A DNA stretch of 64,000 nucleotides from the NCBI RefSeq assembly GCF_001648155.1, contig NZ_CP015199.1, forward strand, positions 3,915,001 to 3,979,000, read 5' to 3'. Every line of letters begins with the position of its first letter. The first letter of the stretch is position 1. Source of the stretch: Chryseobacterium glaciei. GTDB taxonomy: Bacteria; Bacteroidota; Bacteroidia; Flavobacteriales; Weeksellaceae. The position numbers were made by a program, and so were the translations under genes. Positions 1 through 8,768 of this stretch are shown here, piece by piece. The notes below the pieces were generated by a model that was given only the letters and a program-made list of their open reading frames with translations, was not told the DNA's origin and searched no databases.

Positions 1-1
1 T

Positions 2-262
2 CTGGAGAATTTTGAAATTGTAGAATTAAGTGGAAATAATTTTGTTTCAGACACTTTTCAAGGATTGAGTGAGATCAAACAGGAAATCGAAGAATTATAT
101 GCGAAACATCTTAACGGTAACCTTTGCGCAGAAAACATCCGAGAGTCAGAATTTTATAATGATTTTGATGATACATCTATAGAATGGGGCGAAATAGATC
201 GCGACGATATCGACTGGACAAACTTTTGGAGTGAAAATCTATATTACAATCTTCAAAAATAA
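2..262 (+). CDS. Acidic hypothetical protein, 5' end outside window
   Basis: The frame is open from the first bases of the window to a TAA at 260-262, so the gene almost certainly starts upstream and only about 86 C-terminal residues are seen. An in-frame TTG at 65 exists, but the reading continues through it with protein-like sequence. The visible part is very acidic and rich in aromatic residues (Asp/Glu clusters, several Trp and Tyr near the end), a composition common among small immunity-type or regulatory proteins. No family is recognised. It points toward the lipoprotein cluster downstream, about 120 bp away. Confidence 0.6.
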   Translation: MENFEIVELSGNNFVSDTFQGLSEIKQEIEELYAKHLNGNLCAENIRESEFYNDFDDTSIEWGEIDRDDIDWTNFWSENLYYNLQK

Positions 263-380
263 AAATAATTATCATCCAGTTCCAGCCGAAATAGAACCTT
301 ATGGTTTTCCTATATCCAAATAGATTATTTTACTCGCCGATATAAACGTGATTAATTTACAAATCCATTATTAATAAAAT

Positions 381-1151
381 ATGAAAAATACCATTAGAAT
401 TTGCCTTCTTTTAGCATTGTTTATCATTACCTCTTGCAATTCTCAGGATAAAAAGTTTGTTGATTTAGCAAAAATATCGAACGATTTTGATGTGTCAGGA
501 TTTTACAAAAACAAAGTAAAAAAGACCAATGAGATTATTGCGACGGAACCTAAAAGTGTCAGTAAAGAAAAGGCTCTTGAGCTTTTAGATAATGCTTTTT
601 TTGTAAAAGATACATTAGGGTATTTTAAAACGGATGGACGATTTCCTACAGATTTGTCCTTGGAGCCAACCAATGACTGGATGGTGAGAAATAAAAAGCC
701 AACCGAGATCTTTGGTTACGGTTATAATACTGTCGCATACGATCCGGAAAAAGATACAATTGCGATTTTAAATACCGTGCCATTTCCAAAAATGGATATG
801 GTGGAAGACCGAAAAGGTAATTTAATGTATCTCAAAGTAGGAAAAACTTCAAAAAATATTACTGACTTTAATAAAATTAAAGAATACATCAGCAAAAACT
901 GCAAGAAAATCACCATTGATGATGACGACCCAAACGCTTCTTATTGGGAAGGGAAATTATTCTACTATTCTCTTTCAAAAAGAGAAAATAGAGAAGAGGA
1001 GGTATCTTTCGATTCACAGGGAAATAGAATATCTAAATCGATGGATGTAACAGAAATGAAATTAATAATGTACGAAAAATCCTATATTAAGAGAATGGAA
1101 GATCTTCAGATTTATTCAGCGGGTCATCAATTTTGGAAAAAACCACTGTAA
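381..1151 (+). CDS. Putative lipoprotein, unknown function
   Basis: The 256-residue product begins with a lysine, a hydrophobic stretch and a lipobox ending at Cys19 (IITSC), so it should be lipidated and anchored in the envelope. The mature part is charged, with no cysteine pairs, membrane segments or catalytic motifs that I recognise. The ATG at 381 is chosen because it gives the complete signal peptide. It is the first of several plus-strand genes for orphan secreted proteins (to 5310), separated by gaps that suggest independent or loosely coupled transcription. Confidence 0.75.
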   Translation: MKNTIRICLLLALFIITSCNSQDKKFVDLAKISNDFDVSGFYKNKVKKTNEIIATEPKSVSKEKALELLDNAFFVKDTLGYFKTDGRFPTDLSLEPTNDWMVRNKKPTEIFGYGYNTVAYDPEKDTIAILNTVPFPKMDMVEDRKGNLMYLKVGKTSKNITDFNKIKEYISKNCKKITIDDDDPNASYWEGKLFYYSLSKRENREEEVSFDSQGNRISKSMDVTEMKLIMYEKSYIKRMEDLQIYSAGHQFWKKPL

Positions 1152-1285
1152 ACTGCTGAAAGTAAAAATGAAAGAAATAGCTGAACTGAAAATACTTTTT
1201 AGCTTCCGATACCTTCTGCAAAGTGAATTTGAGAAAAGGATTAAGAAAATTTATAATTTAATCATTATTTAAAAGACAAAAAAAT

Positions 1286-2656
1286 ATGAAATCTGTATTT
1301 TTAATACCCTTATTATTTTTGACAATTTTTGCATTTGGACAAAAGCCAAACCTTAAAATTAAATATTCCGAACAATTGGCTGTCTTTGTATTTATTCAGA
1401 ATCTCTCTGAAAATCATTCGGAAAATGTATTTAAAACTGCATTTCAAAAGTCAAAATATAATACTGATGAGTACAGAAATAAGATTTCAAAGTTTGATAA
1501 ATTAGCAATTGATTACAGTTATCCATTTGAGGAGTTTCCGTACGGATCAAAAATTCCAATGCAGACGAGAGATGTTTTAAAGAAAAACCTCATTGAAACT
1601 GATCATCTGATTGATTTTAAGCTTCGCTCCATTGGGATTGTTCCCATCAAAACGCTGAATGATCTGACCGAATTGATTTCGGAGTTCACTCCCATTTATA
1701 ACGAATTAATTTATGATCCAAATAAAGAAAAATTTGAAAAACAGGTCATAGAAATTACAGATTATGCCAATGACCATCAGATAGAAGAATATTTTCAGAC
1801 AGGTTTATCTTTTTATCATTCAAGTTGGGATCAGTCGATCCCGTTTCAGATTGCATTCTACCCGCTGCCAGATTCAGATTACTTCACGGCACAGGCATTC
1901 TGCAATAATTTTGTAAGTGCCATTCAGACAAATTTAAAGGATTATAAAGATTTGTTGAGTGTGATGATGCATGAGATCTTTCATATCATATATAACGAAC
2001 AATCGCTTGAACTGAAAATTGAGATTGATCAATCTTTTAAAGAAAATAAATCAAAATGCAGTAATTATGCTTATCAGCTTTTGAATGAACTTTTAGCTAC
2101 AGCGTTGGGAAATGGGTATGTCTATGAAAAACTAGAAGGTAAACTAGATCAGAATGACTGGTACTATCATCAATATATTGATCTGATGGCAAGAAAGATT
2201 TACCCTTTGGTAAAAGAGTATATTACTGAAAAGAAATCAATGGATAAAAATTTTATTGATCGTTATATAAAGTTGTACGAAACCAACTTTCCGAATTGGA
2301 TCAATGAGTTGGACAATATCATGACCTACCGGTATGTTATTTCTGAAAATGAAAATGATTTCAATATCATCAATCAACTTTTTCGTTACCGTTCCGGCGC
2401 AGAATATGAAACTCAAATTACAGAAAGAAGTATTGAGAAAATGCAAAAAACGCCACTGACAAAAGTAATTATTGTATCGAAAAATAATATTGAAAAACTC
2501 AAACTGATCAAGAGTAAATTTAAAGAGCTGACGAATTGGAAGTTTAATTCTGATCAGGATTTTACTTACAAAATTCTGTTATCCGATAAAAGTCAGCTGA
2601 TCATCATTAATACAAGAAAAAAAGACTTAAAAACACTTATACAATCAATAAAATAA
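1286..2656 (+). CDS. Secreted HExxH putative zinc metallopeptidase
   Basis: The 456-residue protein has a cleavable signal peptide (residues 1-18, ending FAFGQ). A canonical zinc site HEIFH lies at residues 229-233, and a downstream LNELLATAL segment offers Glu268 as a plausible third ligand, the gluzincin arrangement. The region before it (about 180-225) resembles the substrate-binding face of such peptidases in spacing only. The C-terminal 150 residues are unrecognised. Periplasmic or surface peptidase activity is inferred from the motif; substrate unknown. A hairpin terminator follows the stop. Confidence 0.7.
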   Translation: MKSVFLIPLLFLTIFAFGQKPNLKIKYSEQLAVFVFIQNLSENHSENVFKTAFQKSKYNTDEYRNKISKFDKLAIDYSYPFEEFPYGSKIPMQTRDVLKKNLIETDHLIDFKLRSIGIVPIKTLNDLTELISEFTPIYNELIYDPNKEKFEKQVIEITDYANDHQIEEYFQTGLSFYHSSWDQSIPFQIAFYPLPDSDYFTAQAFCNNFVSAIQTNLKDYKDLLSVMMHEIFHIIYNEQSLELKIEIDQSFKENKSKCSNYAYQLLNELLATALGNGYVYEKLEGKLDQNDWYYHQYIDLMARKIYPLVKEYITEKKSMDKNFIDRYIKLYETNFPNWINELDNIMTYRYVISENENDFNIINQLFRYRSGAEYETQITERSIEKMQKTPLTKVIIVSKNNIEKLKLIKSKFKELTNWKFNSDQDFTYKILLSDKSQLIIINTRKKDLKTLIQSIK

Positions 2657-2676
2657 AAGACAGTGTCATTTTTTAG

Positions 2677-2706
2677 AAGCACTTATAAAATGAAGTGTTT
2701 TTTTCT
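2677..2706 (+). terminator. Rho-independent terminator
   Basis: Arms AAGCACTT and AAGTGTTT (one G-U pair) around an 8-base loop are followed by a run of T, 20 bases after the stop of the metallopeptidase gene. Confidence 0.6.
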
Positions 2707-2775
2707 TTTATTTTGAAAGAGTTTAAGATCACAAATATAGCAACACTTGCAACCAACATCTATTAAAATATTGAT

Positions 2776-3930
2776 ATGATTTTTGAATTAACCAATGAGC
2801 AACGAAAATATTTAGGGCTAATTCCTGTAGAAAGCAATTGGGAAATAGTAAAGTTAAATGATATGTATCTGTACTTTGACGGCGATACAATTAGAAAAAA
2901 AATATCAGTTACCGAAAACTCATATTTCGAACAGGAACTGAAAGAAAAGACAGCTGAAAATAGAACTATTTTACTTCCCAAAACATCAAAAGGAAAACCT
3001 AAAAAGCTCAACTTTACGGCGACGCAGTCATTTGGTTCATTTGGTGTTTATTTTAGTTTTTCAGCAGATTATTTAAGAATCGCAAATTATACCACGCAAA
3101 CGACTTATCATTCGGAGAATTTTGAGGAAAAAGGTGATCTTGAAACGCTTCAGAAATGGCTGTCAAAATGGATTGACGAAACAACTGAAAAAGATTTAAC
3201 AGAGATTGAGGCCTTTAAAAACGCAGAACGAAAACGCTGTAAATATAAAGAAGGTGATTTCTTTGCTTTTAAGATCGACCGAAGAAATTACGCATTTGGC
3301 AGAATCCTGATTGATGTTGCTAAACGGGTAAAAACAGAAAATCTCAAAGCGAATAAAAATTATGGTTTAACCCATTTGATGGGAAAAGCTTTGATTGTAA
3401 AACTGTATCACAAAATAAGCAATACACTTGATGTCAATTTAGACGAACTTTCAAAAACATTGGCTTTACCGTCGCAGGCTGTAATGGACAACCAGTTTTT
3501 CTATGGAGAAAAGGTGATCATAGGACATCAGCCTTTGGAAATTTCAGAATATGATATGCTGATCTCTTACAGCAAAAGCATCAGTTCTGATGATAAAAAT
3601 ACTGTTTATCTTCAGTATGGTTTGATTTATAAAGAGAATGATATATCCAAATTCAATAAATACCTGAAAATTGAAGATAAGGATTTACATACAGGTTACC
3701 ACGAAAATCCATACAGAAATGAGTCAATTGGCTACGGTCTGGATACTGAAAAACTACAGGATTGTATTGCAGACCAGTCAAACAAACCCTATTGGGAAAG
3801 CAACCACTTCTATAACATAAAATACGATCTTAGAAACCCTATCAACATAGATATTAGAAAAGAAATATTCGATTTTTTCGGACTGGATGCAGATAAGGCC
3901 TATGAACAAAATTTAAATCTTGCAAAATAA
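2776..3930 (+). CDS. Imm26-type immunity protein
   Basis: The 384-residue protein has no signal peptide and should be cytosolic. Residues about 150-280 fit the immunity-protein-26 fold: a stretch with GDFFAFKI, then an aromatic YAFGRIL strand, then a long region with KALIVKLY and a late FYGEKVIIGH segment. Such proteins are known, from comparative genomics of polymorphic toxin systems, to neutralise cognate toxins. The N-terminal 130 residues are an extra domain that I do not recognise. No toxin gene is visible here, so it may be an orphan immunity gene. Confidence 0.6.
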   Translation: MIFELTNEQRKYLGLIPVESNWEIVKLNDMYLYFDGDTIRKKISVTENSYFEQELKEKTAENRTILLPKTSKGKPKKLNFTATQSFGSFGVYFSFSADYLRIANYTTQTTYHSENFEEKGDLETLQKWLSKWIDETTEKDLTEIEAFKNAERKRCKYKEGDFFAFKIDRRNYAFGRILIDVAKRVKTENLKANKNYGLTHLMGKALIVKLYHKISNTLDVNLDELSKTLALPSQAVMDNQFFYGEKVIIGHQPLEISEYDMLISYSKSISSDDKNTVYLQYGLIYKENDISKFNKYLKIEDKDLHTGYHENPYRNESIGYGLDTEKLQDCIADQSNKPYWESNHFYNIKYDLRNPINIDIRKEIFDFFGLDADKAYEQNLNLAK

Positions 3931-3998
3931 AAAAATAAATATATTTAGCTGAACAGCTTTTAAATTTTAAGAACGAGAACGATACAAAAAAAGAAAAA

Positions 3999-4673
3999 AT
4001 GAAACAGTTATTATTAATATTGGTTTTGCCATTCATCACTTATTGCAGCAAAGCTGAACAGACAGATTTGGCCACATTAAAGTTAAATGAACCCGTGGAA
4101 AATCTGTTAAGTGAAACTTCACTAAAAAGTATCGGGACAAACAGTGTAGAATATCCTTTCGCAATTTTGGCAGAAGATACAGACAGTACAAAATTTGTAT
4201 TTTCCAACATTCCTGTGGATAAGGTCTATTTTCTTTTGCCGGCAAAAGTAAATAATGACAGTGTTATGAAAAATGGAGGAGGACGTTTCGATGGCACATT
4301 TTTTAAAACCAAAAAACAACTTGAGAATAATCTGAAAATCTTAGAAAAGCAGAATATTTCGAGTGAAATTTTTGGCTTCAGAGCTGAAATTAAAGGCAAA
4401 AAAAATCAGAATGGAGTAAAGCAATTGCTCATAAAAAAATATGGAAACGGAAAGAAAAATCCAAATACTGACAATGGTTTATATTGGAATGTCAAGAATG
4501 AAAACAAGTATATTTTCTTCGCACCGGATTATGACAGACTGATTGTTGTAAATAGTAAAAACCTGTCAAAAACCTGCTATTGGGATCTACAAAACGGCAT
4601 CATCAATATCGGCGCAGAAAAATGTGATTCTGACAAATATTTTAAGGAAATGGGTATAGGAGTTAGTGAATGA
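3999..4673 (+). CDS. Putative lipoprotein, unknown function
   Basis: The 224-residue product starts with a short hydrophobic segment ending in ITYC (Cys16), a lipobox-like site, so it is probably a lipoprotein. The mature part has beta-rich composition and a pattern of small strands, with Cys at about 193 and 209 near the end. No family is recognised. It follows the Imm26 gene by 68 bp on the same strand and may be co-transcribed; no terminator is obvious between them. Confidence 0.7.
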   Translation: MKQLLLILVLPFITYCSKAEQTDLATLKLNEPVENLLSETSLKSIGTNSVEYPFAILAEDTDSTKFVFSNIPVDKVYFLLPAKVNNDSVMKNGGGRFDGTFFKTKKQLENNLKILEKQNISSEIFGFRAEIKGKKNQNGVKQLLIKKYGNGKKNPNTDNGLYWNVKNENKYIFFAPDYDRLIVVNSKNLSKTCYWDLQNGIINIGAEKCDSDKYFKEMGIGVSE

Positions 4674-4722
4674 TAAGTTATCTAATTTTTGTGTTCAGTT
4701 TTATTTTTTAAATTAATTTCAA

Positions 4723-5310
4723 ATGAGAAACTCAGTTTTTATTTTTAAATCTAACAATATTTATTATATTCTATTTGCTTGTATACTGAGCTGTTTCTTA
4801 AGCTGTAATGAAGATAAAAACCAAAGTCAGAAAAACAACTCTATCATTCCTGTAGTTAAGGAATTGGAAGCCAGTCAAGCTGAGGTATTTCTAACCTATA
4901 TAGATTCTGTATCGAAACTCTCTGAAGCAAAATTTAATGAAGCTGGTATTCGGTCTTTAAATAAAAGATTTTTAAGTAAACTGCCATTAGTAATGCACGA
5001 CCCAACGAAAGAGGAGAACGGACAAAACATAATCGTACAATATTACACGAATGAAGAAGTAAACCGTACAACAGATTCAGAAATTATTTTCCTGATTCCT
5101 GAAGCTATTACAGATTCTTTAGCTGTTGCAGATTTTACAGACTATTTTGGACACATTAAAACTGAAAAACCACTCATAGGTGTTACGGCGCAACCTCTAC
5201 CGATACATATACGAGTTTCCTCAGATAGGGAAATTAAACTAACTTTTAGAAATAATGGAAACCAGAACCTAGCCGCGGTTACAACGATTGAGGTCTTAAA
5301 TTACAGATGA
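4723..5310 (+). CDS. Putative lipoprotein, unknown function
   Basis: The 195-residue protein carries an N-terminal hydrophobic segment (about residues 11-27) ending in FLSC at Cys28, a lipobox preceded by an unusually long charged N-terminus. The mature domain (about 40-195) has alternating hydrophobic residues that suggest a beta sandwich. No motif is recognised. It lies 49 bp after the previous lipoprotein gene and is the last plus-strand gene before a convergent gene pair. Confidence 0.7.
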   Translation: MRNSVFIFKSNNIYYILFACILSCFLSCNEDKNQSQKNNSIIPVVKELEASQAEVFLTYIDSVSKLSEAKFNEAGIRSLNKRFLSKLPLVMHDPTKEENGQNIIVQYYTNEEVNRTTDSEIIFLIPEAITDSLAVADFTDYFGHIKTEKPLIGVTAQPLPIHIRVSSDREIKLTFRNNGNQNLAAVTTIEVLNYR

Positions 5311-5500
5311 TTTGATCAGAATAAATGGAGTAGGGTGTTGAAAAAATAACAAATATAAAATTCGAAACCAATCATTAACAGGATTTTAGTAGTGGCTGTG
5401 TCTTTTCTAAAGATAATGAGGTTACATGAAGAAGAGTAGTGATATTATTCTTTCCTCTTAATGACTAATTTAAAGTCAGAAGTAATCAGCACTACGAGTT

Positions 5501-6130
5501 TTAATATAAATTTTTATCAGAAAATTTGAAATTCTGTAATTTCGGCAAGGGTCTGATCAATTTTGTTTTTTTTCTCTTATTTAATGGTTTTTCTGAACCT
5601 AATATTTCATCTATTTCTGTTATAATGCCTTTAATTAAATCAAAATTCATTTCGGTGAAAATTGTATTTTCGTCAGTATATCCTTTGGTCGCATTATTGG
5701 TTAACTTTTTTACATTAATCAATTCAAAATTTCCATTTTGATATTTAAAATCGTAAGTAATATTTCCACTTTTAATTTCACTCCACATTGACAAAATCCC
5801 TTTTTCAATAAAAAAACTTGGAATCTGATAGCCATTAAATTTTCCTTGATTTTCAGAAGGATACTGAGGTTCAATCATCTGGTCTGAAGAGACTGCTAAA
5901 GTCAATTTTCCGTTGGGTTTAGACAGGAATATCTGTACCAGAAATGGTCTTGTTTTATTTATTGTATCCATTTTCACTGTTATCTTGTCTGCCTTACCAT
6001 CACTATTCAAGTCACCCTTTTCTTCTCTTACTAAATAATCATACTGGTCTTTATCTTTAATATTTTGAGCAGATAAATTGATTTGGAATGAAATGAAAAT
6101 GAGAACGAAGTATCGATTGATGTTTTTCAT
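5501..6130 (-). CDS. Secreted protein with calcium-loop-like motif
   Basis: The 209-residue product has a signal peptide (residues 1-21, ending LSAQ). Near residues 39-50 the sequence DLNSDGKADKITV matches the DxNxDGxxD calcium-binding loop found in FG-GAP-like and EF-hand-like secreted proteins of Bacteroidota. The C-terminal part is basic (KKRKKTK). The role is unknown; the motif suggests a cation-stabilised extracytoplasmic fold. It is convergent with the 4723 gene and separate from the operon upstream (6286-9770) by about 155 bp. Confidence 0.7.
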   Translation of the reverse strand: MKNINRYFVLIFISFQINLSAQNIKDKDQYDYLVREEKGDLNSDGKADKITVKMDTINKTRPFLVQIFLSKPNGKLTLAVSSDQMIEPQYPSENQGKFNGYQIPSFFIEKGILSMWSEIKSGNITYDFKYQNGNFELINVKKLTNNATKGYTDENTIFTEMNFDLIKGIITEIDEILGSEKPLNKRKKTKLIRPLPKLQNFKFSDKNLY

Positions 6131-6285
6131 AGTTTTGAGTTTATTATTTTCAATTCTTTGAAACTAAGCTATATTACTATCGCAGTAGTTTCACTATTTA
6201 TTTGCGAGATAGATTGTCAAACTTTAAATTGAAAATTGTTTAGTGCTTAAAATCAAGATTGGTAGATTTTAAGTCTATTAGTTTT

Positions 6286-6651
6286 TCATTCCCAAGTTTC
6301 CCATTCACCATTTTGAAAGTCATATTTTGCGTATTCTCCCGAGTCTGTAAATTCAGAAGCTGTCATTCCAACTTCAAAGATCGAGTCATCATTCCAGCTT
6401 GCTCTGAAAAAAAGGGCTTCTTTTGTTAATAATGCATTCCCATAGTCTTCTTCTTGATGGTTGAACTGCAATCCAAATTCATTTTCCTCTGAGAATTCAT
6501 AACCGTAACTTACCAATCTCTCTTTTAATTCTTGGAATTGCTGTGCCGTAAATGCAACCAGATTTCCCTCGTTTTCGAAAAAGTTTTCATCATCTGTTGC
6601 TTCTTCTTTTTCTTTGGTTTCGATTCTGTAGAGTGAAATGTCGTAACTCAT
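6286..6651 (-). CDS. Small acidic hypothetical protein
   Basis: This 121-residue, strongly acidic cytosolic protein opens with the strand-like MSYDISLYRIE and ends with a Trp-rich tail (ENGEWETWE). No signal peptide, membrane segment or known domain is seen. Its size, charge and aromatic content resemble small immunity-type proteins, but that is only an impression. It is the last gene of the minus-strand series starting with the SPFH gene, 40 bp after the previous gene, so co-expression is likely. Confidence 0.65.
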   Translation of the reverse strand: MSYDISLYRIETKEKEEATDDENFFENEGNLVAFTAQQFQELKERLVSYGYEFSEENEFGLQFNHQEEDYGNALLTKEALFFRASWNDDSIFEVGMTASEFTDSGEYAKYDFQNGEWETWE

Positions 6652-6691
6652 TTTTTTAAGTATTTATAAAAACTTGTTGTGAGGATTTGAC

Positions 6692-7309
6692 TTATTTTTC
6701 AGTATTGATTTTGTCTTTTTCTAATAACTGATCTAAAAAGTCATCAAGCTCGTTTGGTTCGTCATTCAAAAAGCTGGTATTATCGTTAGGGAAATCTTCT
6801 GTCCAACTGATTTTTTCAGTTTTAATGTCCGGATTGTCTGTTTCAGAGATTAATTCTACAACATAGCTAACTTTATTTTCACTGCTGTAATCATCGTTAT
6901 CATTGTCAAAAAGCTGTTTTACGATTACTCTGTAAAATCCATTTGGGATCTTGATCTTTAGATCTTTATTGATCTTATCAGGTATTTTTGTATTTTCAAA
7001 TTGCAGTGAGGAAGTTAAATCCGTCCAATTCACGAGATAAAGATTTTCATCCGTAACTTCAATACTCTGCTCAAATTGTCGAAAAGCAGTTTGATTCGTT
7101 TTTTCATTTATTAAAAATTCAAAAATCCATTCGTCTTCCCAGGCGGTTACAAAAACAATTAAATTATCTCTATTTGCCTCCAGAAAAAATTCATTGACAT
7201 GCTTCCAGGTCCAATTGGTCTGGTTTTTCAATGTTTCATTATATCTTTGCGCATTGGCGATCGCAATGATTGAACCGTCTGCAATGATTTTCAATTTCTG
7301 TGTACTCAT
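6692..7309 (-). CDS. Acidic hypothetical protein of the SPFH operon
   Basis: The preferred start is the ATG at 7309, 7 bases after the stop of the preceding gene; a GTG at 7327 would overlap that gene by 11 bases. The product is about 205 residues, cytosolic and acidic, with a Trp-rich segment near residues 33-60 (NWTWKHV, WEDEWIFEF) and an Asp/Glu-rich tail. No family is recognised. Tight packing with the zinc-ribbon gene suggests translational coupling and a shared role with the SPFH membrane module. Confidence 0.65.
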   Translation of the reverse strand: MSTQKLKIIADGSIIAIANAQRYNETLKNQTNWTWKHVNEFFLEANRDNLIVFVTAWEDEWIFEFLINEKTNQTAFRQFEQSIEVTDENLYLVNWTDLTSSLQFENTKIPDKINKDLKIKIPNGFYRVIVKQLFDNDNDDYSSENKVSYVVELISETDNPDIKTEKISWTEDFPNDNTSFLNDEPNELDDFLDQLLEKDKINTEK

Positions 7310-7316
7310 AGTTATT

Positions 7317-8504
7317 CTATTCCCCACGCTTGATCAAATAATCGTTTATCACTTTGCCTTCCGGTGAAATAACCAGGACTCCTGATATGTAATCGTGATC
7401 CTGCCCCGAAGCGTAGTAAACTGCGAAGCCCTCGTTGCACTTCGCCGCACTTCTGTAATTAAAAGTAACAGCAGGTTGAGACCAGATAATTGCCCCTGTT
7501 TCCACATTAAGGCTTTGCAACATTACAGGTCCATCTGTATTTGCAGTGGCGTAGGTTGCAATAATTAAATTCTTATCATCCTGATATAGTAGTTGCGGTC
7601 TGAAAAACTTGCGATTAGGTAGCACGTTGATACCGGTTGGTTTTAATGTGGCTCTGTCAAGTGTCATCTTCATCAGGTTATCAGATAAATACATATCAAA
7701 CTTGAGCCAGGTATTGGGATATGTGCTGTAGATCGCTTTTTCTACTTCGTTGCGATCATTGGTAAGTAGATCTACTTTAGGTACATAATAATATTTCTGA
7801 CCATCGTTTGCCATCAGATCAAAATAGTCATCATTGAGACTTATTTTAGCTATTCCGGAACTCATTTCGGGATGTTTGCTGAAAATAGATTTGGTAACAT
7901 CTACAAGTTTATTATTTTTACGGTCAATTGTAAACAACTTTTCTCCTGGATAGGTCATATATATGGTCCCATCCTGATAAACTTCAAATGTACTAAAGTA
8001 ATCATCCAGTCTCCTGATGCGTTCAAAGATCATATCATCTTTAAATTGCTTTTTGGTCACCGGATCGATAAAAACTGCGTGTGTATTCACATAATCTACA
8101 CTGTTGTCTTTGCCAACTATACCTTCACGTCCCAGTCTTAAAAAGACAGCTTTGCCTGTGTTTGTATTCTGATATACGATCTCGCTTCCGTAATAATCAT
8201 ATTTTTCTTTTTCAGACTCAGCTGACGTAGCTTCTGTCGAATTTCCATTGAAATTTTTAACAACCAGAAAGAGTACAAATAATATTAATATTGTTGTAAT
8301 TACTACAGCAGTTGTGTTTTTTTTTGCTGCTGTTGATTGTTGTGTACCTCGATAGGGCGTATGATTGATATTGATGTTGATGTCATCATTATCAAGGAAA
8401 TATTCGGTATCACAATTGAGACAACGAAAGTGATCCGTTTTGATCTCCGTCTTTTTGATACTGCCACAATTCGGACATTTGATCGCCTTAATATTCTTCG
8501 CCAT
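7317..8504 (-). CDS. Zinc-ribbon, membrane-anchored beta-propeller-like protein
   Basis: The 395-residue protein has three parts. Residues 9-34 hold a CPNCGS and CLNC zinc ribbon of the TFIIB-like type. Residues about 65-86 form one transmembrane helix (TTAVVITTILILFVLFLVV). The rest (about 100-390) is a beta-rich region with repeating motifs that resemble a PQQ/WD-type propeller (for example GAIIWSQP). The topology puts the ribbon inside and the propeller outside, as in bacterial ribbon-TM proteins that accompany SPFH proteins. Function inferred only: sensing or scaffolding at the membrane. Confidence 0.65.
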   Translation of the reverse strand: MAKNIKAIKCPNCGSIKKTEIKTDHFRCLNCDTEYFLDNDDINININHTPYRGTQQSTAAKKNTTAVVITTILILFVLFLVVKNFNGNSTEATSAESEKEKYDYYGSEIVYQNTNTGKAVFLRLGREGIVGKDNSVDYVNTHAVFIDPVTKKQFKDDMIFERIRRLDDYFSTFEVYQDGTIYMTYPGEKLFTIDRKNNKLVDVTKSIFSKHPEMSSGIAKISLNDDYFDLMANDGQKYYYVPKVDLLTNDRNEVEKAIYSTYPNTWLKFDMYLSDNLMKMTLDRATLKPTGINVLPNRKFFRPQLLYQDDKNLIIATYATANTDGPVMLQSLNVETGAIIWSQPAVTFNYRSAAKCNEGFAVYYASGQDHDYISGVLVISPEGKVINDYLIKRGE

Positions 8505-8518
8505 ATTTAATTTGAATG

Positions 8519-8758
8519 TTACTGTTTAGGATGTGCTCTGTTTCCTGTTTTTTGATTGTACTCCTGCTTGTTATTTCTTAAAAAAGTGCCGTAAACGATG
8601 CTCAATATCACAATTGCCAAACCAAGTAAAATCAATGTAGCACTACTTCTAATAATGTTTTCAAGGCTGATGATCTCAATATTCCAGATGCGTAATATGA
8701 TTATTCCAATTAATGCTATACTTAAGAGCGTGATAACAATTCCTATGATTTTTTTCAT
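8519..8758 (-). CDS. Small two-TM membrane protein
   Basis: The 79-residue product has two predicted transmembrane helices (about residues 4-24 and 39-61) and a basic, Asn/Gln-rich C-terminal tail. No enzyme motif is seen. It sits 14 bp upstream of the zinc-ribbon gene and 10 bp downstream of the SPFH gene, so it is almost certainly part of the same transcript and may be a membrane partner of the SPFH complex. Confidence 0.7.
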   Translation of the reverse strand: MKKIIGIVITLLSIALIGIIILRIWNIEIISLENIIRSSATLILLGLAIVILSIVYGTFLRNNKQEYNQKTGNRAHPKQ

Positions 8759-8768
8759 TTTTCAATAT

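Noticed and set aside
1169-1273. 34-codon frame between the first lipoprotein and the metallopeptidase
   Set aside because: Too short, no motif, ends in AT-rich leader; no support for a small gene.
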